Source: Sepiola atlantica (lineage: Eukaryota > Mollusca > Cephalopoda > Sepiida > Sepiolidae). From it: DNA of 64,000 nt. The stretch is taken from NCBI GenBank assembly GCA_963556195.1, contig CAUVYP010001208.1, positions 2,356,001 to 2,420,000 on the forward strand, read 5' to 3'. Below the pieces are notes generated by a model that saw only the letters and a program-made list of their open reading frames with translations, was not told the DNA's origin and did no database searches. Within the stretch, counting starts at the first letter, position 1. Each line of letters starts with the position of its first letter. Shown here piece by piece: positions 54,727 through 64,000 of the stretch. The position numbers and the translations under genes are program-made.

Positions 54727-54911
54727 TTAGCGCGTTTTAAAGTTGATATCGCTTTTGTGTATAACTTCCACATTTATTCGAATTGTGCAACGAAACTTTG
54801 CAGACCGTCTCGAATAGGCCTTTTTTACTGAAGTACCAAGTTTCAGAATTGCAGCTCTTGTACTGCCGGAGATATGTCGACAAAACTGAATACGCAAAAC
54901 ATCAACAAAAT
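54727..54911. repeat. 185-bp marker monomer with GTCGACAAAACTG, last copy
   Basis: This is the seventh and last marker monomer, embedded in the start of the R-box region with a private CTTTTTTACTG. It gives a 139-codon plus-strand frame by reading into the next monomer, which is a by-product of the frame shift. Confidence 0.93.
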
Positions 54912-55097
54912 TTAGCGCGTTTTAAAGTTGATATCGCTTTTGTTTATAACTTCCACATTTATTCGAATTGTGCAACGAAACTTTGCAGACAGTCGCGGAG
55001 ACAGATTTTCTACAGAGGTACCAAGTTTCAGAAGTGCAGCTCTTGTACTGCCGGAGATATGTCGATACAAACTGAATACGCAAAACATCAACAAAAT

Positions 55098-56957
55098 TTA
55101 GCGCGTTTTAAAGTTGATATCGCTTTTGTTTATAACTTCCACATTTATTCGAATTGTGCAACGAAACTTTGTAGACAGTCGCGGATAGGCCTTTTCTACT
55201 GAAGTACCAAGTTTCAGAAGTGCAGCTCTTGTACTGCCGGAGATATGTCGATACAAACCGAATACGCAAAACATCAACAAAATTTAGCGCGTTTTAAAGT
55301 TGATATCGCTTTTGTTTATAACTTCCACATTTATTCGAATTGTGCAACGAAACTTTGCACAGATTAGCGGAGTCACATGTTCTACGGAAGTACCAAGTTT
55401 CAGAAGTGCAGCTCTTTTACTGCCGGGGATATGTCGATACAAACTGAATACGCAAAACATCAACAAAATTTAGCGCGTTTTAAAGTTGATATCGCTTTTG
55501 TTTATAACTTCCACATTTATTCGAATTGTGCAACGAAATTTTGCACAGATTAGCGGAGGCACATTTTCTACTGAAGTACCAAGTTTCAGAAGTGCAGCTC
55601 TTGTACTGCCGGAGATATGTCGATACAAACTGAATACGCAAAACATCAACAAAATTTAGCGCGTTTTAAAGTTGATATCGCTTTTGTTTATAACTTCCAC
55701 ATTTATTCGAATTGTGCAACGAAACTTTGCAGACAGTCGCGGAGACACATGTTCTACTGAAGTACCAAGTTTCAGAAGTGCAGCTCTTGTACTGCCGGAG
55801 ATATGTCGATACAAACTGAATACGCAAAACATCAACAAAATTTAGCGCGTTTTAAAGTTGATATCGCTTTTGTTTATAACTTCCACATTTATTCGAATTA
55901 TGCAACGAAATTTTGCACAGATTAGCGGAGGCACATTTTCTACTGAAGTACCAAGTTTCAGAAGTGCAGCTCTTGTACTGCCGGAGATATGTCGATACAA
56001 ACTGAATACGCAAACTATCAACAAAATTTAGTGCGATTTAAAGTTGATATCGCTTTTGTTTATAACTTCACCATTCTTTAGAATTGTGCAACGAAACTTT
56101 GCAGAGATAAGCGGAGCCACATGCTCTACTGAAGTACCAAGTTTCAGAAGTGCAGCTCTTTTACTGCCGGAGATATGTCGATACAAACTGAATACGCAAA
56201 ACATCAACAAAATTTAGCGCGTTTTAAAGTTGATATCGCTTTTGTTTATAACTTCCACATTTATTCGAATTGTGCAACGAAATTTTGCACAGATTAGCGG
56301 AGTCACATGTTCTACTGAAGTACCAAGTTTCAGAAGTGCAGCTCTTGTACTGCCGGAGATATGTCGATACAAACTGAATACGCAAAACATCAACAAAATT
56401 TAGCGCGTTTTAAAGTTGATATCGCTTTTGTTTATAACTTCCACATTTATTCGAATTGTGCAACGAAATTTTGCACAGATTAGCGGAGGCACATTTTCTA
56501 CTGAAGTACCAAGTTTCAGAAGTGCAGCTCTTGTACTGCCGGAGATATGTCGATACAAACTGAATACGCAAAACATCAACAAAATTTGGCGCGTTTTAAA
56601 GTTGATATCGCTTTTGTTTATAACTTCCACATTTATTCGAATTGTGCGACGAAACTTTGCAGACCGTCGCGGAGACACACGTTCTACTGAAGTACTAAGT
56701 TTCAGAAGTGCAGCTCTTGTACTGCCGGAGATATGTCGATACAAACTGAATACGCAAAACATCAACAAAATTTAGCGCGTTTTAAAGTTGATATCGCTTT
56801 TGTTTATAACTTCCACATTAATTCGAATTGTGCAACGAAACTTAGCACAGATTAGCGGAGTCACATTTGCTACTGAAGTACCCAGGTTCAGAAGTGCAGC
56901 TCTTTTACTGCCGGAGATATGTCGATACAAACTGAATACGCAAAACATCAACAAAAT
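55098..56957. repeat. Anchored higher-order unit of 10 monomers (1860 bp)
   Basis: The unit begins with the hybrid-box anchor monomer (TTTGTAGAC, AAACCGAATAC). R-box monomers follow, with one P monomer (55656, CATGTTCTACTG), the divergent monomer at 56028, the CCGTCGCGGAGACACACGTT monomer at 56586, and a final TCACATTTGCTACTG monomer. Confidence 0.87.
56028..56213. repeat. Most divergent monomer type (TTCACCATTCTTTAGAATTG)
   Basis: This monomer has TTAGTGCGATTTAAAG at its start, TTCACCATTCTTTAGAATTG in place of TTCCACATTTATTCGAATTG, and GCAGAGATAAGCGGAG in the box. The TTCGAA core shared by nearly all other monomers is lost. The type recurs at 57516, 59190, 60678, 62166 and 63282, one per higher-order unit. 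Confidence 0.9.
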
Positions 56958-58631
56958 TTAGCGCGTTTTAAAGTTGATATCGCTTTTGTTTATAACTTCC
57001 ACATTTATTCGAATTGTGCAACGAAACTTTGTAGACAGTCGCGGATAGGCCTTTTCTACTGAGGTACCAAGTTTCAGAAGTGCAGCTCTTGTACTGCCGG
57101 AGATATGTCGATACAAACCGAATACGCAAAACATCAAGAAAATTTAGCGCGTTTTAAAGTTGATATCGCTTTTGTTTATAACTTCCACATTTATTCGAAT
57201 TGTGCAACGAAACTTTGCACAGATTAGCGGAGTCACATGTTCTACGGAAGTACCAAGTTTCAGAAGTGCAGCTCTTTTACTGCCGGAGATATGTCGATAC
57301 AAACTGAATACGCAAAACATCAAAAAAATTTAGCGCGTTTAAAAGTTGATATCGCTTTTGTTTATAACTTCCACATTTATTCGAATTGTGCAACGAAATT
57401 TTGCACAGATTAGCGGAGGCACATTTTCTACTGAAGTACCAAGTTTCAGAAGTGCAGCTCTTGTACTGCCGGAGATATGTCGATACAAACTAGATACGCA
57501 AACTATCAACAAAATTTAGTGCGATTTAAAGTTGATATCGCTTTTGTTTATAACTTCACCATTCTTTAGAATTGTGCAACGAAACTTTGCAGAGATAAGC
57601 GGAGTCACATGCTCTACTGAAGTACCAAGTTTCAGAAGTGCAGCTCTTTTACTGCCGGAGATATGTCGATACAAACTGAATACGCAAAACATCAACAAAA
57701 TTTAGCGCGTTTTAAAGTTGATATCGCTTTTGTTTATAACTTCCACATTTATTCGAATTGTGCAACGAAACTTTGCACAGATTAGCGGAGTCACATGTTC
57801 TACTGAAGTACCAAGTTTCAGAAGTGCAGCTCTTGTGTTGCCGGAGATATGTCGATACAAACTGAATACGCAAAACATCAACAAAATTTAGCGCGTTTTA
57901 AAGTTGATATCGCTTTTGTTTATAACTTCCACATTTATTCGAATTGTGCAACGAAATTTTGCACAGATTAGCAGAGTCACATTTTCTACTGAAGTACCAA
58001 GTTTCAGAAGTGCAGCTCTTGTACTGCCGGAGATATGTCGATACAAACTGAATACGCAAAACATCAACAAAATTTAGCGCGTTTTAAAGTTGATATCGCT
58101 TTTGTTTATAACTTCCACATTTATTCGAATTGTGCAACGAAACTTTGCAGACCGTCGCGGAGTCACATTTTCTACTGAAGTACCAAGTTTCAGAAGTGCA
58201 GCTCTTGTACTGCCGGAGATATGTCGATACAAACTGAATACGCAAAACATCAACAAAATTTAGCGCGTTTTAAAGTTGATATCGCTTTTGTTTATAACTT
58301 CCACATTTATTCGAATTGTGCAACGAAACTTTGCAGACCGTCGCGGAGTCACATTTTCTACTGAAGTACCAAGTTTCAGAAGTGCAGCTCTTGTACTGCC
58401 GGAGATATGTCGATACAAACTGAATACGCAAAACATCAACAAAATTTAGCGCGTTTTAAAGTTGATATCGCTTTTGTTTATAACTTCCACATTTATTCGA
58501 ATTGTGCAACGAAACTTTGCACAGATTAGCGGAGTCACATTTGCTACTGAAGTACCCAGTTTCAGAAGTGCAGCTCTTGTACTGCCGGAGATATGTCGAT
58601 ACAAACTGAATACGCAAAACATCAACAAAAT
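56958..58631. repeat. Anchored higher-order unit of 9 monomers (1674 bp)
   Basis: The order is anchor, AGTCACATGTTCTACGG monomer, AGGCACATTTT monomer, divergent monomer, AGTCACATGTT monomer, AGCAGAGTCACATTTT monomer, two adjacent CCGTCGCGGAGTCAC monomers with no difference seen (58074 and 58260), and a TTTGCTACTG monomer. The adjacent pair suggests a one-monomer duplication relative to the next unit. Private changes are CATCAAGAAAATTTAG and CATCAAAAAAATTTAG at two junctions. Confidence 0.87.
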
Positions 58632-60119
58632 TTAGCGCGTTTTAAAGTTGATATCGCTTTTGTTTATAACTTCCACATTTATTCGAATTGTGCAACGAAA
58701 CTTTGTAGACAGTCGCGGATAGGCCTTTTCTACTGAGGTACCAAGTTTCAGAAGTGCAGCTCTTGTACTGCCGGAGATATGTCGATACAAACCGAATACG
58801 CAAAACATCAACAAAATTTAGCGCGTTTTAAAGTTGATATCGCTTTTGTTTATAACTTCCACATTTATTCGAATTGTGCAACGAAACTTTGCACAGATTA
58901 GCGGAGTCACATGTTCTACGGAAGTACCAAGTTTCAGAAGTGCAGCTCTTTTACTGCCGGAGATATGTCGATACAAACTGAATACGCAAAACATCAACAA
59001 AATTTAGCGCGTTTAAAAGTTGATATCGCTTTTGTTTATAACTTCCACATTTATTCGAATTGTGCAACGAAATTTTGCACAGATTAGCGGAGGCACATTT
59101 TCTACTGAAGTACTAAGTTTCAGAAGTGCAGCTCTTGTACTGCCGGAGATATGTCGATACAAACTAGATACGCAAACTATCAACAAAATTTAGTGCGATT
59201 TAAAGTTGATATCGCTTTTGTTTATAACTTCACCATTCTTTAGAATTGTGCAACGAAACTTTGCAGAGATAAGCGGAGTCACATGCTCTACTGAAGTACC
59301 AAGTTTCAGAAGTGCTGCTCTTTTACTGCCGGAGATATGTCGATACAAACTGAATACGCAAAACATCAACAAAATTTAGCGCGTTTTAAAGTTGATATCG
59401 CTTTTGTTTATAACTTCCACATTTATTCGAATTGTGCAACGAAACTTTGCACAGATTAGCGGAGTCACATGTTCTACTGAAGTACCAAGTTTCAGAAGTG
59501 CAGCTCTTGTGTTGCCGGAGATATGTCGATACAAACTGAATACGCAAAACATCAACAAAATTTAGCGCGTTTTAAAGTTGATATCGCTTTTGTTTATAAC
59601 TTCCACATTTATTCGAATTGTGCAACGAAATTTTGCACAGATTAGCAGAGTCACATTTTCTACTGAAGTACCAAGTTTCAGAAGTGCAGCTCTTGTACTG
59701 CCGGAGATATGTCGATACAAACTGAATACGCAAAACATCAACAAAATTTAGCGCGTGTTAAAGTTGATATCGCTTTTGTTTATAACTTCCACATTTATTC
59801 GAATTGTGCAACGAAACTTTGCAGACCGTCGCGGAGTCACATGCTCTACTGAAGTACCAAGTTTCAGAAGTGCAGCTCTTGTACTGCCGGAGATATGTCG
59901 ATACAAACTGAATACGCAAAACATCAACAAAATTTAGCGCGTTTTAAAGTTGATATCGCTTTTGTTTATAACTTCCACATTTATTCGAATTGTGCAACGA
60001 AACTTTGCACAGGTTAGCGGAGTCACATTTGCTACTGAAGTACCCAGTTTCAGAAGTGCAGCTCTTGTACTGCCGGAGATATGTCGATACAAACTGAATA
60101 CGCAAAACATCAACAAAAT
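58632..60119. repeat. Anchored higher-order unit of 8 monomers (1488 bp)
   Basis: It has the same order as the preceding unit but a single CCGTCGCGGAGTCAC monomer. It shares the GCGTTTAAAAGTTG and AACTAGATACG marks with the preceding unit, so these two are closest relatives. Confidence 0.87.
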
Positions 60120-61607
60120 TTAGCGCGTTTTAAAGTTGATATCGCTTTTGTTTATAACTTCCACATTTATTCGAATTGTGCAACGAACCTTTGTAGACAG
60201 TCGCGGATAGGCCTTTTCTACTGAGGTACCAAGTTTCAGAAGTGCAGCTCTTGTACTGCCGGAGATATGTCGATACAAACCGAATACGCAAAACATCAAC
60301 AAAATTTAGCGCGTTTTAAAGTTGATATCGCTTTTGTTTATAACTTCCACATTTATTCGAATTGTGCAACGAAACTTTGCACAGATTAGCGGAGTCACAT
60401 GTTCTACGGAAGTACCAAGTTTCAGAAGTGCAGCGTATTTACTGCCGGAGATATGTCGATACAAACTGAATACGCAAAACATCAACAAAATTTAGCGCGT
60501 TTTAAAGTTGATATCGCTTTTGTTTATAACTTCCACATTTATTCGAATTGTGCAACGAAATTTTGCACAGATTAGCGGAGGCACATTTTCTACTGAAGTA
60601 CCAAGTTTCAGAAGTGCAGCTCTTGTACTGCCGGAGATATGTCGATACAAACTGAATACGCAAACTATCAACAAAATTTAGTGCGATTTAAAGTTGATAT
60701 CGCTTTTGTTTATAACTTCACCATTCTTTAGAATTGTGCAACGAAACTTTGCAGAGATAAGCGGAGTCACATGCTCTACTGAAGTACCAAGTTTCAGAAG
60801 TGCAGCTCTTTTACTGCCGGAGATATGTCGATACAAACTGAATACGCAAAACATCAACAAAATTTAGCGCGTTTTAAAGTTGATATCGCTTTTGTTTATA
60901 ACTTCCACATTTATTCGAATTGTGCAACGAAACTTTGCACAGATTAGCGGAGTCACATGTTCTACTGAAGTACCAAGTTTCAGAAGTGCAGCTCTTGTAC
61001 TGCCGGAGATATGTCGATACAAACTGAATACGCAAAACATCAACAAAATTTAGCGCGTTTTAAAGTTGATATCGCTTTTGTTTATAACTTCCACATTTAT
61101 TCGAATTGTGCCACGAAATTTTGCACAGATTAGCGGAGGCACATTTTCTACTGAAGTACCAAGTTTCAGAAGTGCAGCTCTTGTACTGCCGGAGATATGT
61201 CGATACAAACTGAATACGCAAAACATCAACAAAATTTAGCGCGTTTTAAAGTTGATATCGCTTTTGTTTATAACTTCCACATTTATTCGAATTGTGCAAC
61301 GAAACTTTGCAGACCGTCGCGGAGTCACATTTTCTACTGAAGTACCAAGTTTCAGAAGTGCAGCTCTTGTACTGCCGGAGATATGTCGATACAAACTGAA
61401 TACGCAAAACATCAACAAAATTTAGCGCGTTTTAAAGTTGATATCGCTTTTGTTTATAACTTCCACATTTATTCGAATTGTGCAACGAAACTTTGCACAG
61501 ATTAGCGGAGTCACATTTGCTACTGAAGTACCCAGTTTCAGAAGTGCAGCTCTTGTACTGCCGGAGATATGTCGATACAAACTGAATACGCAAAACATCA
61601 ACAAAAT
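60120..61607. repeat. Anchored higher-order unit of 8 monomers (1488 bp)
   Basis: The order equals that of 58632-60119, but the sixth monomer is of the AGGCACATTTT type instead of the AGCAGAGTCAC type. A private GCAGCGTATTTACTG lies in the second monomer and GTGCCACG in the sixth. Confidence 0.87.
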
Positions 61608-62723
61608 TTAGCGCGTTTTAAAGTTGATATCGCTTGTGTTTTTAACTTCCACATTTATTCGAATTGTGCAACGAAACTTTGTAGACAGTCGCGGATAGGC
61701 CTTTTCTACTGAGGTACCAAGTTTCAGAAGTGCAGCTCTTGTACTGCCGGAGATATGTCGATACAAACCGAATACGCAAAACATCAACAAAATTTAGCGC
61801 GTTTTAAAGTTGATATCGCTTTTGTTTATAACTTCCACATTTATTCGAATTGTGCAACGAAACTTTGCACAGATTAGCGGAGTCACATGTTCTACGGAAG
61901 TACCAAGTTTCAGAAGTGCAGCTCTTGTACTGCCGGAGATATGTCGATACAAACTGAATACGCAAAACATCAACAAAATTTAGCGCGTTTTAAAGTTGAT
62001 ATCGCTTTTGTTTATAACTTCCACATTTATTCGAATTGTGCAACGAAATTTTGCACAGATTAGCGGAGGCACATTTTCTACTGAAGTACCAAGTTTCAGA
62101 AGTGCAGCTCTTGTACTGCCGGAGATATGTCGATACAAACTGAATACGCAAACTATCAACAAAATTTAGTGCGATTTAAAGTTGATATCGCTTTTGTTTA
62201 TAACTTCACCATTCTTTAGAATTGTGCAACGAAACTTTGCAGAGATAAGCGGAGTCACATGCTCTACTGAAGTACCAAGTTTCAGAAGTGCAGCTCTTTT
62301 ACTGCCGGAGATATGTCGATACAAACTGAATACGCAAAACATCAACAAAATTTAGCGCGTTTTAAAGTTGATATCGCTTTTGTTTATAACTTCCACATTT
62401 ATTCGAATTGTGCGACGAAACTTTGCAGACCGTCGCGGAGACACACGTTCTACTGAAGTACTAAGTTTCAGAAGTGCAGCTCTTGTACTGCCGGAGATAT
62501 GTCGATACAAACTGAATACGCAAAACATCAACAAAATTTAGCGCGTTTTAAAGTTGATATCGCTTTTGTTTATAACTTCCACATTTATTCGAATTGTGCA
62601 ACGAAACTTTGCACAGATTAGCGGAGTCACATTTGCTACTGAAGTACCCAGTTTCAGAAGTGCAGCTCTTTTACTGCCGGAGATATGTCGATACAAACTG
62701 AATACGCAAAACATCAACAAAAT
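61608..62723. repeat. Anchored higher-order unit of 6 monomers (1116 bp), copy 1
   Basis: The order is anchor, AGTCACATGTT, AGGCACATTTT, divergent monomer, CCGTCGCGGAGACACACGTT monomer and TTTGCTACTG monomer. Compared with the 8-mers, two monomers between the divergent monomer and the CCGTCGCGG monomer are absent. The anchor here has a private CGCTTGTGTTTTTAAC. Confidence 0.88.
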
Positions 62724-63839
62724 TTAGCGCGTTTTAAAGTTGATATCGCTTTTGTTTATAACTTCCACATTTATTCGAATTGTGCAACGAAACTTTGTAG
62801 ACAGTCGCGGATAGGCCTTGTCTACTGAGGTACCAAGTTTCAGAAGTGCAGCTCTTGTACTGCCGGAGATATGTCGATACAAACCGAATACGCAAAACAT
62901 CAACAAAATTTAGCGCGTTTTAAAGTTGATATCGCTTTTGTTTATAACTTCCACATTTATTCGAATTGTGCAACGAAACTTTGCACAGATTAGCGGAGTC
63001 ACATGTTCTACTGAAGTACCAAGTTTCAGAAGTGCAGCTCTTTTACTGCCGGAGATATGTCGATACAAACTGAATACGCAAAACATCAACAAAATTTAGC
63101 GCGTTTTAAAGTTGATATCGCTTTTGTTTATAACTTCCACATTTATTCGAATTGTGCAACGAAATTTTGCACAGATTAGCGGAGGCACATTTTCTACTGA
63201 AGTACCAAGTTTCAGAAGTGCAGCTCTTGTACTGCCGGAGATATGTCGATACAAACTGAATACGCAAACTATCAACAAAATTTAGTGCGATTTAAAGTTG
63301 ATATCGCTTTTGTTTATAACTTCACCATTCTTTAGAATTGTGCAACGAAACTTTGCAGAGATAAGCGGAGTCACATGCTCTACTGAAGTACCAAGTTTCA
63401 GAAGTGCAGCTCTTTTACTGCCGGAGATATGTCGATACAAACTGAATACGCAAAACATCAACAAAATTTAGCGCGTTTTAAAGTTGATATCGCTTTTGTT
63501 TATAACTTCCACATTTATTCGAATTGTGCGACGAAACTTTGCAGACCGTCGCGGAGACACACGTTCTACTGAAGTACTAAGTTTCAGAAGTGCAGCTCTT
63601 GTACTGCCGGAGATATGTCGATACAAACTGAATACGCAAAACATCAACAAAATTTAGCGCGTTTTAAAGTTGATATCGCTTTTGTTTATAACTTCCACAT
63701 TTATTCGAATTGTGCAACGAAACTTTGCACAGATTAGCGGAGTCACATTTGCTACTGAAGTACCCAGTTTCAGAAGTGCAGCTCTTTTACTGCCGGAGAT
63801 ATGTCGATACAAACTGAATACGCAAAACATCAACAAAAT
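62724..63839. repeat. Anchored higher-order unit of 6 monomers (1116 bp), copy 2
   Basis: It has the same six-monomer order as copy 1. Its anchor has GGCCTTGTCTACTG, which is shared with the next anchor at 63840, so the array appears to continue as a 6-mer past the window. Confidence 0.88.
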
Positions 63840-64000
63840 TTAGCGCGTTTTAAAGTTGATATCGCTTTTGTTTATAACTTCCACATTTATTCGAATTGTG
63901 CAACGAAACTTTGTAGACAGTCGCGGATAGGCCTTGTCTACTGAGGTACCAAGTTTCAGAAGTGCAGCTCTTGTACTGCCGGAGATATGTCGATACAAAC
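63840..64000. repeat. Partial anchor monomer at the right edge
   Basis: These 161 bases are the start of another hybrid-box anchor monomer (TTTGTAGACAGTCGCGG, GGCCTTGTCTACTG). They show that the array continues beyond the right edge. Confidence 0.95.

Larger units (their letters stand above)
53798..55097. repeat. Transition block where R-box monomers first appear
   Basis: Seven monomers interleave the new R box (GCACAGATTAGCGG, at 53798, 53984 and 54355) with P monomers (54169, 54541, 54912) and the last GTCGAC marker monomer (54727). The R box first occurs at about 53871. Two R subtypes are visible: AGCGGAGGCACATTTT and AG(C/G)GAGTCACATGTT. Confidence 0.87.
1..64000. repeat. Satellite DNA array, 186-bp monomer, about 344 head-to-tail copies
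   Basis: The whole window is one tandem family. Landmarks recur every 186 bp in one orientation: TTAGCGCG at unit offset 1, the EcoRV-type site GATATC at offset 19, TTCGAA at 51, CTACTGAAGTACC near 99 and CGGAGATATGTCGATAC near 151. From 49 to 63839 there are 343 full monomers; 330 are 186 bp, three 187 bp and ten 185 bp, and this sum matches the coordinates exactly. Composition of the consensus is about 38% G+C with 10 CpG. No non-satellite sequence, mobile element or orientation switch was seen. A monomer of this length (one nucleosome plus linker) in a megabase-type array is typical of centromeric or pericentromeric satellites. The family itself is not recognised, so its chromosomal role is inference. 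Confidence 0.98.

Noticed and set aside
11042..56775. Plus-strand frames of about 60 to 139 codons
   Set aside because: They arise only where the unit-start TAG is mutated or a 1-bp deletion shifts frame (for example 39352-39585 and its exact repeats). They are shadows of the same repeat with no independent coding evidence.
235..63836. Roughly 60-codon open frames on the minus strand in most monomers, and 122- to 184-codon read-through versions
   Set aside because: They exist because 186 is divisible by three and all monomers share one TAA. The longest frames start at TTG, lack a signal or known domain, vary freely in the box, and are broken in many monomers by stops (49, 9537, 13816, 37994, 38180) or frame shifts (979, 2096, 9723, 21628, 39296 and others).
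1..64000. CRISPR array
   Set aside because: Repeats are 186 bp and continuous, with no short repeat separated by unique spacers. The variable box comes in a few recurring forms, not unique spacers, and there are no cas genes.
1..64000. Tandem-repeat protein gene such as a long repetitive surface or silk-like protein
   Set aside because: Both strands have an in-frame stop in nearly every monomer, so no long continuous frame exists. Monomers with 185 or 187 bp would break it further.
1..64000. Ribosomal DNA spacer subrepeats, telomeric repeats or transposon-derived tandem repeats
   Set aside because: No rRNA sequence, short telomeric unit, terminal repeat or transposase remnant was seen anywhere. 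A link to a transposon family cannot be excluded without a database search.
1..64000. Human or primate alpha satellite
   Set aside because: The monomer is 186 bp, not about 171 bp. I see no alpha-satellite sequence similarity; only the alternating-box layout is comparable.

Overview
The window is one uninterrupted tandem array of a single satellite DNA family and contains no gene I can support. The basic unit is a 186-bp, roughly 38% G+C monomer, always in the same orientation. Taking the conserved TTAGCGCG as the unit start, I count 343 complete monomers from 49 to 63839, plus a 48-bp partial at the left edge and a 161-bp partial at the right. The length sum closes exactly with 330 monomers of 186 bp, three of 187 bp and ten of 185 bp. 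I found no unique sequence, transposon, inversion, RNA gene or microsatellite. This is the anatomy of eukaryotic centromeric or pericentromeric heterochromatin. I do not recognise the family and cannot name the species. CpG is not depleted (10 per consensus monomer against about 7 expected), which argues weakly for a lineage with little germline CpG methylation, such as many invertebrates.

Monomers differ mainly in a box of about 22 bp (unit offsets 78-99), with scattered diagnostic changes elsewhere. Box P carries CGCGGAGACACATTT and box Q carries CTCGAATAGGCCTTT. P and Q monomers alternate over long runs, so the array looks built on an ancestral P-Q dimer, a layout resembling the A/B monomers of primate alpha satellite. 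A third box, R (CACAGATTAGCGG), appears only from about 53.87 kb and dominates the right end.

Layout: 1-6188 is a mosaic with 6- and 7-monomer repeats. 6189-8420 is a tandem 6-mer. 9165-16047 holds two related blocks of 20 and 17 monomers. 15676-20883 is a 14-mer (2604 bp) present twice with no difference seen by eye. 19954-35203 is a 41-mer (7625 bp) present twice with about 16 differences. 34274-39480 holds 6-mer and 8-mer repeats. 39481-42454 is a 1487-bp 8-mer twice, and 42455-47475 a mosaic. 47476-53797 is a 3161-bp 17-mer twice. 55098-63839 is a series of units of 10, 9, 8, 8, 6 and 6 monomers that all begin with the same marker monomer.

Because 186 is a multiple of three, most monomers hold a 60-codon open frame on the minus strand ending at a shared TAA, and a frame on the plus strand ending at an overlapping TAG. 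I treat these as by-products of the repeat, not genes: there is no codon bias, signal, recognisable domain or protection against nonsense and frameshift changes. The biological content is therefore the higher-order repeat structure and the marks of unequal exchange in it: hybrid monomers, inherited indels and nested duplications.
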